A DNA stretch of 64,000 nucleotides, from contig OX377202.1 of the NCBI GenBank assembly GCA_947396885.1, forward strand, positions 106,390,198-106,454,197, given 5' to 3'. Within the stretch, counting starts at the first letter, position 1; every line of letters starts with the position of its first letter. Below are positions 23,807 through 36,447 of this stretch, piece after piece. Below the pieces are notes generated by a model that searched no databases, was not told where the DNA came from, and saw nothing but the letters and a program-made list of their open reading frames with translations. The position numbers and the translations under genes are program-made. The DNA is from Heligmosomoides polygyrus polygyrus. Lineage: Eukaryota > Nematoda > Chromadorea > Rhabditida > Heligmosomidae.

Positions 23807-24029
23807 GCTCGATAGCAGTTGGTGTTGTCGACTGCATGTCAGGTTCGTTAATGTAGCGTTGCGTAATCAGAGGCGTCCTCAGCTTTCTCGACAGCTGCGG
23901 CTGCGGTAGAGTTCTCGCTTCGCAGTTGTGGGCTTACGGGTTCAGTTCCATCGGTGCCGGCGCTTTTGCATGTTGTGACTTATCCTCGATGAGGACATGT
24001 AGTCAACGACTAATGACGACTTTCGTTTA

Positions 24030-25025
24030 CGTCCATTGGGTAGCATGAAGTATTGCAAGATCGGGAATAGTTATTCAGATTGGTATGCGTTTTCTAACGG
24101 AGTGCCTCAAGCTGGAGTCCTTTCACCTCTGCTTTCCTCAGTGTACACCGCTGACTTTACACAAATTCTGAAAGTGCATCAAGTTTGCAGGTAAAATTCT
24201 TCAGACGATATTAAAATACACTGCGCCTACGACTCTTCAAGCCAAAATTTAATGCGTGAACATATCTCACTGCCTATACGAGGATTGATGGAGTGGTTTA
24301 GTAAGTGGAAGATTTCAGTTAATTTGAAAAAACAATAACCTTCATTTAGGACCTTATCCAGCACCCTCCTGCAGCTTTAATTAGGTCACAATGAGACAGG
24401 ATGATGATGTGAGAGACTTGGGTGTTGTCACTGATGCTTCTTTGAAGTTCAACAAGCGCATGGATGCAACTGTAAGAAAAACACTGTCATCGCTTTTAAC
24501 CCTTTCCAGGAACGTTCAATGCGGTGATGCTAAGTTTTTGGTTAGACTGCATAACACATACGCTCTGCGTCAGTTGGAGTGTTGTTCGACAGTTAGGAGT
24601 TTTTGCGTCAAGAAACATATACTGTCTCTGGGAAAAGCTCAGAAAGCGTTCACCAAAATCGTACTTTTTCAAACGAAAATTACCCTCAAAGCCTTCCTTT
24701 TCATAGAGGCCGCCTCCAAATATTTCGTTTGAAGACTTTTAAGTATGGAAGAGTTGTCAATTGATTTGACATTTCGATTTTGCATCATTAGCATGGACAC
24801 CAAACTAAGTTCCAATATATACTGAGTTTTCAAGCCATGTTGTGGGGGCACAGCAGAGGTTGCATTTCAGAACCGCAGGCCAAAACGTCAGTTTAAAACT
24901 TGCGTTTTATTCATTTCTTATGAAAACAACGAGGTGGTTAAACGAACTTCCATTAGACGTATCATGCACAAGTTCTAAGGAATTCAAGCTAAACCCGAAA
25001 AAGTCGATGTTCTAGGCATATGAAA
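24030..25025 (+). mobile_element. CR1-like LINE fragment, reverse transcriptase and C-terminus
   Basis: Plus-strand blocks: SNGVPQAGVLSPLLSSVYTA (24095-24155), SDDIKIH where YADD is expected (24205), LMEWFSKWKISVNLKK (24285-24335), VRDLGVVTDASLKFNKRMDA (24410-24470) and the LEKVQK-type region LGKAQKAFTKIVLF (24630-24670). Frames change at least four times and it ends near 25025 without a visible tail. It is a dead copy related to the LINE at 4.7-6.55 kb. Confidence 0.8.
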
Positions 25026-25029
25026 ATGT

Positions 25030-26262
25030 TGTCGGCTTGGACTATGACATTTTGGGCCCGCTTCGAGTGCTTTGTGCAGCAAAGCAGCCTAAGCTTGTTG
25101 TATTTTTTAATTTTTGGACTATTATTTATGTGTATGTTATTGTATTATTTCGGATTTTAGAGTGATCAACGAGCTCACTATGGCTCAAATTACCTCAAGA
25201 GTTGTTACGGATGTTCTTTCTGTAGAACGAGAGATTACTCATGGCGATTGTCCACAAGGAGTGTGTTTAGGTAACAGTTGCTTCCATTTCTCCATTTCAA
25301 GAGTTCTGTGAGTTTCGACTGATTGACCATGCTATAACTTCGTCAACGTCACCGGAAATCTTTGCTTGATCTGTTCTGTGCCCTACACGGGTGATTCATT
25401 TTGTGTGGCTCATTCGTCCATTCGTTTGTCCAATCGTCTGCTCATCTTGCAGGAGTGTCATTCAATTTTGACCAATTTTGACAAATTTGTTGGTCAGCAT
25501 CTCGAAAGTTAGTTTAGTTTTTCCCATAAATTCTGAAGTTCGGCATTGTTTTGTTACCCTCTTTTACTCCATATACTTCTTCAACATGAAGCTTTGTGTT
25601 TGCGTCGCTTAGGAGTAGTATCTGATTACAAATTAATTTACATATACATATTAAATTTGAAGATTTTTTTTACTGTGGACGTGTTTTTTCACATGCGTGC
25701 CTCCCTTCTACGCCTTCACCCGAGGCGCGTATCAGCGTATCAGTTTACAGGGCCCGCCCCAAAATCGTGTGTGTAGAAGGTCATAGACCTAGCGCATTTT
25801 ATAGTTCACGACCAAGATATCTTTAACGAAACTTTTTGCTATGACGTTCTTATGTTTTTAAAGGCATTTATAAAATATTTTATTTCATTATAAAAAGACA
25901 AAGCAGGGCAATTCTCAGGCGAAACAATTAAACAGATGTTGTGGAATCCCTTAGGGCAGGACATTTACTGCCTATTCTAAAAAATTGAAGTTGCAATCCA
26001 TGCTTTCTTTTTTCTCTTTCTTGGAGAAAACTTTATTTATCTTATTATTGTGTTTGTTACTGAGGTTTCAGTCTGGTTAACAGTTTGCATTTATTACTGT
26101 CTTTCTGTGCTAATATTTGTGTTAATAATTGATATTCTCCGCAGGTCTCCTTAGTAGGCTATCGCCTGGTGTGCATAGTAGTTGAAAGAGGTTTTTTAAA
26201 TAGAGAACCCGCCCCGGTATGGCTATGCCAGTTGCGTGCCTATTAAGTCGTAGCATTCAAAG
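25030..26262. other. Intergenic, no gene recognised
   Basis: AT-rich DNA between convergent receptors C and D. I see no supported coding or repeat structure. Confidence 0.4.
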
Positions 26263-27084
26263 TACAGGGTGCGTAAAAAGTATTGACGCACTAAACGTAA
26301 GCGTTAGAAATGACAACACATGGTAAAATTTAACAAGTTCATATACAAAATGTCAACAATGATCTAGCGAACAGAATAGCATCACTTGTATTTCATATGG
26401 GTTTCTTTGCTGCGAATGCAGGGGCGAAGACGCCGAGGAAAGGCATTGACGGTGTGCCGCAAGTAGTCCACGTCGATTTCGTTCCATGCCTTGGCCAGAT
26501 CATCCTTCAATGACTTCATACTTTTGTGGGAAGTAGCGTAAGTCTTGTTCTCCAAAACTTCTCATATAGGGTAATTCAGCGGATTCAACTCCGGTCTACA
26601 GAGGTCATTCCTATGCCGGAATGAAGTCCTCCAAGTTGGCGCGGCACCAGTCCTGAACAGTCCTCGACTTGCGCAGGAGTCTCATCCTGCTAGAAGACAT
26701 ACGGCTTGTTGTCAAGGTGGAATTTAAGCCAGGAAACTAGTTGCTTTTTCAGGACATCAATAAATATAATTGTACTGATTTATCTTCACTTCTGTATCCA
26801 CGAAAACGAGAGGCGCTTGTGATGAATGCACAAACCATGATACTGGCCGAATGCGTCTTCCTTGCAGCGAGCCTTCCGCCAGAATTAGCACTTTGGAGCA
26901 GGGTCAAGCTTGAGGTTCGGGAATCGAAGGGGGGGGGTCGTACTGCGGCCTCGTCTGGGGGGGGTCGTACTCTCTCGGTTTTGGCAGAGGACTCTCTCCA
27001 AATTCAGGTTTTTAGACAACGTTTGCATCTATTAATAGGTTGTTTTTTCCAGGTGTGACTACGACAATGCGGAGATTTACAAGC

Positions 27085-29106
27085 ACTGTGCAGTGAAAAA
27101 TAAAGATTTCCTGTCTGCAGATTTATAGTCAAGGAGAGATTTTATTTTTTCAGATTTTCCCAGGACGTCATGGACACGGTAGTTTTCTGCCTGATGAGCG
27201 ACATCTACTTCCAGAATTGCACTCTATAAAATTTCAAGTGTTAATTACTGAGGACGACCTAAGTGCTTTCCCTACAAGATTTTTGAAGCGCTCTTCGAGT
27301 CGATGACGGAATGGCAACCGAAGGACGGTCTTGCTTGAAAAGTAATTTCTCTCCTGCAGGAAACAGCATCAGAAGATAAAATCACACCCTATAAAATTTT
27401 AAGCCCGTTGGACACACAGTGATAAAACTATGTTTCTCTGAAACGATATTCTATATGATCAGACGTCTCGATTTACCGAAAAGATATCGACACACTAATC
27501 ACATGGAACACGTTACTTTTAGAACCTGCCTTTCAAAGCATGGAAAACACATCTACTAAAGCTTTATGAATTTTCCAGGAGCCCCAAAAAATCTCCATTT
27601 TACGGCAGTTTAATGCGGCCACTGCGTTCTCTGACATGACCAATCGCAATTGAAATATGGACGGACTCCTCGCTGGAAATTTTTTTTCTGCCTTCTGAAG
27701 GACAGGACGACAGAGAGTGGAATTGCATTATATGAAATTTTAAGTCATGCTTAACATACAATAAAAACTATGCTTCTCCGCTGCGATGAAGATATGACGA
27801 GGATGGATCGCATACAAAATTCTCATTTTTCATGAAAATATTATTTTTTAGCCGAAGCAGATCACCCATACGGATAAAATCTAGCCACAAGAATCTAGAA
27901 GTTTTGATCAATTCACTGTGAAAAAATTGTGATTTTCTGGATTGAACAGGTTGAATCGACCTCTGGTCGACTTTGCACCAACGTCATCGGAGCATAAAAT
28001 TGAACGTTCACAAAAAGGTTCTTAACTCGGTAAGTTTTTCGAATTTTGAAACTTGTTTTAGCTTTTCATAAAGTAGATAAAACGCCCTTTCTCATGGTGT
28101 AGAAATCGTTTTCCAGAAAAGGAGTCGTCACGCTTGGCTGCTGGTTCGATTTTTGAGCGAAAAAAATTGAAGTGGCTTCACAAAAATATTCATAAGTTGA
28201 CCAATTCTTCGAAGTTTCAAAATCCCGCTAGCTTTTCAGAAACTAGAGAAAGAGCCCTTTCTTGCTTTGTAAGAATTAATGTCCAAAAATTCGGTCTTCA
28301 TGGGCGGCAGAGGACGTTCAATTTCGGTTCCATGTCGCGAAAATACGTACCGAAAATCGAACCCCCCCGCCCCGCATGAAGACCCCTTTCTTGGAAATCG
28401 ATTCTTACATGGTTAGAGAGCACATTTGCTCTATTTTTTGACGAGAAAGCAGGATTTTTGATTTTCGAAAAAGTAGCCGAGATATGATCAATTTTCGGAA
28501 GTCGTGAACTGAATCTCGGATCGACCCTTCACCGTCGACATCGGAGTGATCTCACAAAAATCTTCATAACTCGACTAATTTTTCGAAATTGAAAAATCCC
28601 GCTAGCTTTTCTAAAAGTACATGAAATACGCTTTCTTACCATGTAAAGATCGATTTCCAAAAAAGAGGTCTTCATGCGGGGCGGAGGGGGTTTAGTGTGT
28701 CGATATCTTTTCGGTAAATCGAGACGTCTGATCATATAGAATATCGTTTCAGAGAAACATAGTTTTATCACTGTGTGTCCAACGGGCTTAAAATTTTATA
28801 GGGTGTGATTTTATCTTCTGATGCTGTTTCCTGCAGGAGAGAAATTACTTTTCAAGCAAGTCCGTCCTTCGGTTGCCATTCCGTCATCGACTCGAAGAGC
28901 GCTTCAAAAATCTTGTAGGGAAAGCACTTAGGTCGTCCTCAGTAATTAACACTTGAAATTTTATAGAGTGCAATTCTGGAAGTAGATGTCGCTCATCATG
29001 CAGAAAACTACCGTGTCCATGACGTCCTGGGAAAATCTGAAAAAATGAAAATCTCTCCTTGACTATAAATCTGCAGACAGGAAATCTTTATTTTTCACTG
29101 CACAGT
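27085..29106. mobile_element. Long-arm inverted repeat (414-bp arms) nested in the hAT-like element
   Basis: The arms 27085-27498 and 28692-29106 are nearly identical inverted copies starting ACTGTGCAGTGAAAAATAAA. They differ at only a handful of positions over about 414 bp, much less than other repeats in this window. The 1.19-kb core has no credible reading frame. No target duplication is seen directly outside the arms, so it may be the hAT core itself or a separate later insertion. Confidence 0.85.
28010..28640. repeat. Three diverged direct repeats in the foldback core
   Basis: Related blocks near 28010-28115, 28180-28300 and 28555-28660 each run: TTCATAACTCG-like, AATTTTTCGAA, CCCGCTAGCTTTTC, then a CTTTCTT..ATGT block and CCAAAAA..GGTCTTCATG. 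Their spacing is uneven (about 170 and 370 bp). Confidence 0.6.
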
Positions 29107-29734
29107 AATCGGCATTAAAATTTTTTTTGATATTCAATCCTATTTTCATATAATTATATTCAATAAATCAATGAGATCATCTGTGGAGGAAGCTGCGAGC
29201 GAATTTCCACGTGCTAGTGGTAAGCGTCGAAATCACATCTGGAAAGATGAACCTATTAAAGGGTACAAAAATCACATTAAAAAATTGAAAAAATCAATGG
29301 AGATAAGAAATAAAACGAAGAAAAACGAACCTGAAGAATAGGGGGGGGGGTCGTACCAAATCCGTTCCCGAAGGGGGGGGTCGTAAACCTTCGGCAAAAA
29401 TCGAACCCCACGCTTGACCCTGCTTTGGAGGCCTTTGAAGAGTATGTAACACTTTTACATGTTGAATGCATAAAAGTGTCAAGTCACTGAAGCTCAAAGC
29501 ATAGAACGAAATCGACGTGGACTACTTGCGGCGCACCGTCGATGCCTTTCCTCGTCGTCTTCGTCCCAGCATTCGCAGCAAAGAAGCCCATATAAAATAC
29601 AAGTGATGCTATTCTGTTCGCTAGATCGTTGTTGACATTTTGTATATAAAATTGTTAAATTTTATGATGTGTTGTCATTTCTAACGCTTACGTTTAGTGC
29701 GTCAATACTTTTTACGCACCCTTTAGAGCGGCCG

Positions 29735-30205
29735 TTCATGCTATATATAATAATGTAAGTAGAGGATCGTCTGTTCCTAATTACATTTCTAACTCTTATA
29801 CATTTTTAGCTACCTTCAATCAGCTGCTTTTTTTGCTCTCTGGGTAATCTTTCGGTTAATATAAGTAGAGCCTCAGTGTGGACCTTTCGTGTATCCTTAG
29901 TGTGGTTGAATTATCACCTCGAGAGTAATATCTTTCCTAGCTTTCGTAAATCATGAGGTATTTCACTAACAGCATTATTTACAGCGGAGCCAAGTCACCT
30001 TAGTTTTCTACTCTTGTTATGCTTTTGATGTATTTTATCGTTGTTCTTTTTATTGAGTTCAGATATAATGGTGGTTGTTTTTCCTTCATTGTTCCTGACA
30101 TTTTTCCACTGTGGCGCACACATGTGTGCACGAAATAAATAAATAAATAAATAATGAGCGCACTATCAAGTGCTTGAATAAATAAATAAATAAATAAATA
30201 AATCA
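29735..30205 (+). mobile_element. LINE 3' end with AAAT-type tail
   Basis: The segment ends GTGGCGCACACATGTGTGCA followed by two runs of (AATA)n at 30138-30152 and 30179-30203. It resembles, in opposite orientation, the LINE end at 39622-39672. Only 3' sequence is present. Confidence 0.5.
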
Positions 30206-30631
30206 AAAACGACGGAAACTTTCGGCCTGCTTTGATGTTTTGCAGCACAAATTGTAAACGGTGATTCTTTCACCTGGCTCTAGGAGCCATTATGTTATTT
30301 ACCGAAGCGACACCAAATGGTCTGGTAAATACTATTACTCACAACGTGGACTTAACACTGGACAACTATCAGCACCTTATATTGCAGGTTTCTGCTCTAA
30401 TTCTACCGAAAAGTTGTTTTTTAAAACACTGCTCGCTGCTACGTCTGGGATATGATAATAGAACACAGTTCGTTTTGAATAAGACTTTACTCTAAGCAAA
30501 TAAATAACAGCACAATCGTGAAGAGATGTTCTCAAAACATTTTTGAAAGACAATATTCGAGACTGAAATTACAAGGTTGAGTTAGCATTTTTAAACTACA
30601 CGTTTCTTACATGAGAATTTCTAATAAACCA

Positions 30632-33600
30632 CTATCTGTTATTACAACGACTAGAAACAGAAAAAACGTAGTTATTTTGAACAGGAAGGTTCTTAATTAA
30701 AGTGCCTTTACGTGGTAGCCGCAAAATACGCGTTGCTACAGAAGCGAAAAACTTATACAGAAGGTTCTCTGCAATGGCCGCAAACTTTCTTCGATAAGGT
30801 TTCACGGTCACCAGCATAATAACAGCGGAAAGAAAGCCGTAGAAAGCCATTGTTCCTAAGCAAAGATTTCCAACCTCTAAAGTAAAAAATATGTGATCAT
30901 TTAGCGCTTACGAACATATAGGGTCTCACCTTGAGCATTCACCACTGAAAAAGAAATCAAGCAAAGAACTCCAACAACTGGTGTCGCGAAGAACAACACA
31001 AAAGCGGCCAGCTAAATAGATAAGCGTTATTGACTTATGAAATCCAGTTTGCTTAATACCGTTATAGCGGAGTACTGTCAGTCTTTTCGGGTAGTGATCT
31101 GTTAGTATTTAGTGAATACCGTGTTGTTTAAAGGAAGCTGTACGTACTGTCTCTAGTCTTCATAAAATACTGTAGTGCTTTCTAGAACAAAATACTTTAT
31201 ATGGTACATTTTGTTCAGACGGATAGTAAGTGAATAAGTAGTGTGCAGCATACTGCAGTGGAAAAAAGCAACGCCTATCCCGACTTGGCGCGGATTCCTT
31301 AGAATTCAAAAGAAAAATTACGGATCTTGAAACAGTATACAAACTGACTACAAATGAGATCAGTCTTAGTTTCTCTGATCTGTTTGAAAATTCTCAGACA
31401 ATTGTCATTAACAGAGGACATCCATATCGGATAAGACTTGATGAACCAAATACGACTCAGTACAAAACCCGTTTCTCGTAAGAAGTGTAACTCTACGGAA
31501 CAGTTTAGACAACGACCTTTTCATACACAGAAATTCCCTTGCATTCCAAACTCATCTTTCCCAGATGTTAAGATAAATTTTCTAGTTAGCATAGCAATCT
31601 TCTTCACAATCACTATCATAGACAGTTCCTAAGTCACATACCTTTCACAACTATAATTTAAGAATTTTGTTGTATCATTTTGTTATATCTAAGCCCTGGT
31701 TACTGTAATCATAACATTGAAGCTTTTCTGCACGGCTTCTGATATATCTCCATGTTCGAATGGATGAGGATCGACACCTTATATATGGATATATATTGTC
31801 TCTTATCACAAGCCACTATTCGCCATACCGTATCATCAACTATGTTTATATTATATGGGTCTCTTATCACAAACCAAGAACTATGCGTCATATCTTCTCA
31901 AAAACTATGGTTTGTTGATGTCTTATCGAAGCCAAGAACTACACCGAGCCAAGAACTACGCCAAGCCAAGAACCATGCCTAACTTCGTCAACATCTATGT
32001 ATACTGTCAACACAATAAATGGCACAATAAATGTAATGTAATGTAAATTAATGTAAAAATAAGCTCACCTAGCATTTATGGTGAGCCTAACAAAGCAACT
32101 AGAGGATAAGGAATTGTTTCTCAGAGTTGAAACTCTGGAGCATTTGTTAAAATTTGGAGCAATATTTCAAATAAAAGAAAGACTTGTTTTTAGCAGTTCT
32201 GAACACATGAAACTCGAATGTGAGGTCTTTTACCTGTAAATAAACTAGGATGGTGATCTTCTTCTGTAGTTTTTTGGTGGCGTGTGATAAGGACCATGAC
32301 TTCTGGGCCCAGGACGTTGATGCTATAGTGAATATAATGAGTATGGGTAAAACAATAATTGCTTGAATGATTGGAATCTCGACTAGAGGCATTATAGTTG
32401 ATTGATTTATCACTAGAGTCGTATATTTCATGATAGATCCTGCACAGGTGAACCGCTGAAAACATTAGTATTATCATTAATACCAAAGAATCTTCCATAA
32501 AAGTATCATCCGAGGTTGAATATAGATCGTCGCCTGCGGATTTCCATAGAAATTCTGATTTCCTGAAATGCACTATGAGCTGAAACCTGTACTTTACTTA
32601 ATCTCTTTATATGTTTATTTCTCGAACACAGTCATTTTGTTGCTGCTCCAGCCACGTCAAACTGTCTCTTATAAATGTCACTTTCTAAACAATGATACCT
32701 TTTATTTTGTATGGGAGGATTACAATATACATATAAAAACTTCCTTACCTACTAAAGAGTTTCAGAAAAGTTTTCATTTTTTCTTTAATTTTCTTAGATT
32801 CGTACTAATTTTACATCTTAAACAATCCAACTATTAGTCCTGAGACGAGCTTTGTTTTGAGAATGATATATTTCAACAGCATAACATAATTTAACATAGC
32901 ACCACATGTACTATTCAACTTGCGCAAATAGGAGACACACATCATTATTTTGCTTTCATTATTCACGATATTGTAAACGTATTATATTCACTGAATCAAA
33001 GGTAGTGTGTTTACCGTCTCAAATGCAGCCTTTGTGTTCCTCATGTTGTCATAGATAATAGCACCAGAAATAACCACATGTCCAGAAACAAACATGTAGA
33101 ATGCAGCCATTGCCAGAATATGTACTGAAACGCCCTGACTATTTGATATTCTAAAACGAGTCTTACAATATGTCTCCTTTCACTCTTATTGTATCAAACC
33201 GTTGTTTGTTATTCCTAGAGAAAGTAAGTCTTAAGTTGATGAAGGGATTGGAAAACACATTTCTCAAACACTGATGTGTACTTTTAAGAGGAAATAGTTG
33301 TCTGCAGATGTTGCAACTCAGTTCGCATTATTTGTTTATTTCCAAAAATTTGAAACTTGTTACTAGTTTCACGAGCTTGAAAAGAATAATAAACAATGAA
33401 ACTAACCCTTCATGCTCATCTTCAGCTTGTGGGAATGCGGCAAAATCATTTGAATGCGAGTCAAATGGATACCGACGCATGTTACAAATATCAATCCAGT
33501 GCATAGAAAGATGCTAATTATGACGAGACATCCCAGTTCTGGGGCGCTGGCAATCAATCCGACAAAATATCCCATTGTCATCGGGAAAAATATTACCGGA

Positions 33601-33809
33601 AGGCCGACAAGTGAAAATATGACGTTAAATATCATTAGAAATAGTTGAAGCATTAACATATTGGCGCGATAGGATAATGTAAACCGGTACTGACACGTGA
33701 CGATGCAGTACACCGCTAGAAGATTGCTCAGTGGTCCCACTACTGAGAAAATTCTCAGCGCTTTGATGTAGAGGACGGGAAACACATTCAGTTCGTTACA
33801 TTCAATCAT
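30632..33809 (-). CDS. Srh-like chemoreceptor D
   Basis: Intact 353-residue receptor. Minus-strand exons: 33407-33809, 33015-33124, 32234-32455, 30930-31011, 30632-30876, with GT-AG boundaries and in-frame total length. It starts MIECNELNVFPVLYIKALRI. TM1-TM3 are in exon 1 with PVIFFPMTMGYFVGL; exon 3 carries FTCAGSIMKYTTLV and ATKKLQKKITILVYLQ; TM7 has MAFYGFLSAVIMLVTVKPYR. The tail ends SSRCNNR, with TAG directly after. It is the most compact gene of the cluster, its introns contain no recognised transposon, and it is a good reference for E and F. Expected in sensory cilia by family analogy; ligand unknown. Confidence 0.88.
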
Positions 33810-34039
33810 CCTTAAAATGAGACGTTGAATTTTTTTCGTCGTTAGAACGTTTGCAGAAAACATGAGCTTAAATGAAAAGCTGTGTAGCAAATAGCTCAGA
33901 TTTGCGTTGGCTTAGAACTGTTAAGTGTATGTATGTGCGTGGGCGCGCGTAGTGCAGCCGGAGGAGGTGTCGGCTGTTGCTTGCACATCATACCAGGTTC
34001 GTGATTTCGATTTCCCACTTAGGCCAACCAAGCCTATAT

Positions 34040-34096
34040 AGGTATGTACAGGTATGTATGTGTGTATGTATGTATGTATATATATGTATGTATGCT
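34040..34096. repeat. (TATG)n microsatellite upstream of receptor D
   Basis: Imperfect ATGT tetranucleotide run. Comparable runs lie upstream of receptors E (50897) and F (60826), in each case shortly after an ACTGTTAA(G/A)TGTATGTA motif. Confidence 0.8.
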
Positions 34097-34892
34097 AAAA
34101 GAATTGTTCAAGAAGGAACTATTTAAGCTAAACGATAGCCATCTTTGTCCCTATACAAAACAAATTCAGCTGTATATAATAGAACATAAACGAACTAATC
34201 GCAAGCTGACAGCTTCTCTCATGAACGTCTCAAACGAAAAGCACAGCCCATGCTTGTGATGTAAGAGACTCCAGAATAAGGACAACGAACAGTGAAAAAG
34301 AAACACATATCTGTCAAACCGTGCAAAAAACAAAGATTTAGACCGCTTTAGCAGATAATGATGTGTGACGCGCAAGTATTAAATGACCGCAAATAGATCA
34401 TTACTTTCTCCAACTGGAAGGGTGAGGAAACTAGAAAATTTAGAGCTCAGTATTTACTTCTTATAGGGTTATTGTAATAAAGGTTACACAGTACACCGCC
34501 ATAAACTTACTTGAGTGTTATAATAATTAATTACGGGAGCGTATACAGCACTGACATCATATTTGGGCGACTATATACGGTTCAAAAGCGGCTACGAATT
34601 TCAGTCTTTCTTCAGTGCTATTCCCAGCATCTAATCGAATATGGAAAATGTTACGGCAGATGATTAAGTAACTTTTTGGAAGGCTTGGATTATTAAAAGT
34701 AACTAAGCATGCGTTTGACATTTGTAGATAAGAAATGTAAACCATTCTGGAATGGCAAAGAAGTTTCATGCACACAAAACTGTACGCAATTCATTATCAA
34801 AAAAAAACTGACGAAACGAGATGTATGCAGTAGAAATGGGAAAGAAACCTATGCATGATAGAAAAATGGCATAACGGTAACATCTTAACAAA

Positions 34893-35342
34893 TTACCCTA
34901 GGAGGCATCTACTAATAAGCTTTCTAAGCTGACAAATGAAACAGAATATATTCCTTGGAAAACTTCGAAAAAACGAAGCAGCACTTTGAGTGAGAAGGAG
35001 AACTCGTAAAGAGTTAAGACCTTGCCTAGGGAAAACAAATTTTGATGCTGTAACCGCGCGTAGGAAGCGCAATAAAAACTGAAGGGGCAAGCATACTTTC
35101 CCAGTGATTATCTTGTAAATCACTAACAAATCGTTTCTCTTTCTTCTAATTAATGTAATGAATTTGAAAATGTTGTTATGAACATTAGCAGATGTTATTG
35201 TTGTGTAACCACAGAGAATAGGCGGTGTCCAAGGTGAGGAAACTTTGTTTTGACACTGGAGAAGGAAGCTTACAGTAAGCAGACCAATCAGCAACAGCTG
35301 AAATGGCGAGTGGAAAGTCAAACGGTTGTCAGCTTTTGGCAT
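34893..35342 (-). mobile_element. CR1-like LINE C-terminal fragment
   Basis: The minus strand contains LIRRKRNDLLVIYKIITGKV, the conserved region after the reverse transcriptase thumb in CR1-like elements, in a 149-codon open frame ending near 34893. The part around 35090-35190 is homologous to 50995-51105 upstream of receptor E. Confidence 0.65.
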
Positions 35343-35544
35343 ATTATATCATGACTATGTGTGCCCCGCCAAGCAGCGCAAAAACCGGGATATGAGAAGG
35401 GGTTTCAACTCAACCATGTTTGGTTTTCTTGTGCAGCTCATCTGCCTCTCAAATTCAGCCGGTATAGTCTGTTACTACTTGTCTTGTGCTTTCGTAGTCC
35501 CACTCTTCATGCATCATTCAAGGTCTGACATAGCCGGCGATAAA

Positions 35545-35790
35545 TATATGTGTTACTAGTACTTCCGATAGTGCAACTCGTTCAGATCTATACGCGCGAC
35601 ACAGAATCAAACGCAATAGACCAAACGTCGTTGCACGATACATGAATTCACGAGCACAAGGATAAGATACAGAGTTACGCAACATAAGTAAAATATAAGC
35701 GGGCGGAGTTCGCAAAGGAGTGGCAATCTAAATAACCAGTCTCAAAGGTGTTGTAAAATTGCGTAAACATATGTATGTGACGCACAAATG
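35545..35790. repeat. Dispersed repeat shared with 52725-52990
   Basis: About 80 percent similar to 52725-52990 (markers TAGTACTTCCG, CAGAATCAAACGCAATAGA, TACATGAATTCA, GAGCGGGCGGA-like). Both copies retain a minus-strand open frame of similar residues (LLRLIL..Y..RVAL.EVL), but nothing shows it is translated. Confidence 0.6.
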
Positions 35791-35799
35791 TGAATCATA

Positions 35800-36283
35800 G
35801 GTCTCCTTATAATTAGACAGAAGAAGAGCTAACAACTGACTAGCCGTTGTTCATGTTTTGTTGTCAGTTTGCCCATGAATTTAGCGCAGCGTAGCGGGGC
35901 TGTATCAGTAAGTCAAATGGAAACCATAAAAACTACTAATTTTTGTTCCTGTTTAAAGTGTTCGGTATCATGTCCTCCTTGATGTTGAAGTTTATTGTGC
36001 TTGTTTGTTAAATATAACTAGCAGAGAACAACACAAGTTCTCAAAGAGGTACCATATAAATATGAAATAATTCCATGGACACCACAATGTAGGACAGCAT
36101 TTGTGCTTTCCTTGGCGTGCTCCACCCCAGCCCTAGCATTCCGTTGAAGTATGAAGCTATAGACAATTATAGATGAAAAAGCAGCAAAAGTCATTAGTCA
36201 TTACCTCATGCTGCGGGGAACTATTGATTTTGCATCTTTCGCATGTGCTCGCGCCGCGTGTTGCTCGTACACTAAACGGTTCC
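35800..36283. other. Intergenic, no gene recognised
   Basis: AT-rich, without supported features. Confidence 0.4.
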
Positions 36284-36447
36284 TAAGGCCTGTGTTATAG
36301 TCCCGCGGGAGCATCCGTGAAACGTTCGCGGACGAAGGGTGCACCGCGGGGGCGGGCGGTGCGGGGCGCGGCGATTGGCCAGGTGAGGGATCTCGGCGCG
36401 ATTCCCGCCCGTGCGCGGATGCTCGCGGGAGTATAACTCAGGCCTAA
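36284..36447. mobile_element. GC-rich MITE, TATACTCCCGCGGG ends (copy 2)
   Basis: The inverted ends TAAGGCCTGTGTTATAGTCC and, on the minus strand, TTAGGCCTGAGTTATACTCC surround a core with GCGATTGGCCAGGTGAGGGA, also found in the copy at 9389-9535. This copy preserves the longer outer ends. Confidence 0.75.

Larger units (their letters stand above)
26899..29422. mobile_element. hAT-like non-autonomous element with 8-bp target duplication
   Basis: The termini CAGGGTCAAGCTTGAGGTTC (left) and CAGGGTCAAGCGTGGGGTTC (right, minus strand) are typical of hAT elements. The flanking 8 bases CTTTGGAG are repeated exactly (26891-26898 and 29423-29430), giving a clean insertion site within the maT-like transposase. 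G-tracts followed by GTCGTA lie just inside both ends. No transposase is visible. Confidence 0.85.
26265..29723 (-). mobile_element. maT-like element interrupted by a nested hAT-like element
   Basis: The inverted ends CAGGGTGCGTAAAAAGTATT (left) and AAGGGTGCGTAAAAAGTATT (right, minus strand) are flanked by TA, and the homology extends about 230 bp inward from each end. The minus strand at 26890-26400 encodes decayed transposase (PYVFQQDETPAQVEDC, then LPTKVWSH-like and AWNEIDVDYL regions). The plus strand at 29505-29610 carries a second copy of the transposase C-terminus (DVDYLRRTVDAFPRRLRPSI). The transposase C-terminus is therefore present at both ends in opposite orientation, as in the element at 1582-2470. 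Without the insert it would be about 0.93 kb. Confidence 0.8.

Noticed and set aside
23870..23990. tRNA-like block with GGTTCAGTTCC
   Set aside because: Only a partial B-box match and no cloverleaf; left unannotated.
34893..35342. Stand-alone gene of 149 codons
   Set aside because: Its LIRRKRNDLLVIYKI region is a LINE C-terminal motif, so it was assigned to a retrotransposon fragment.
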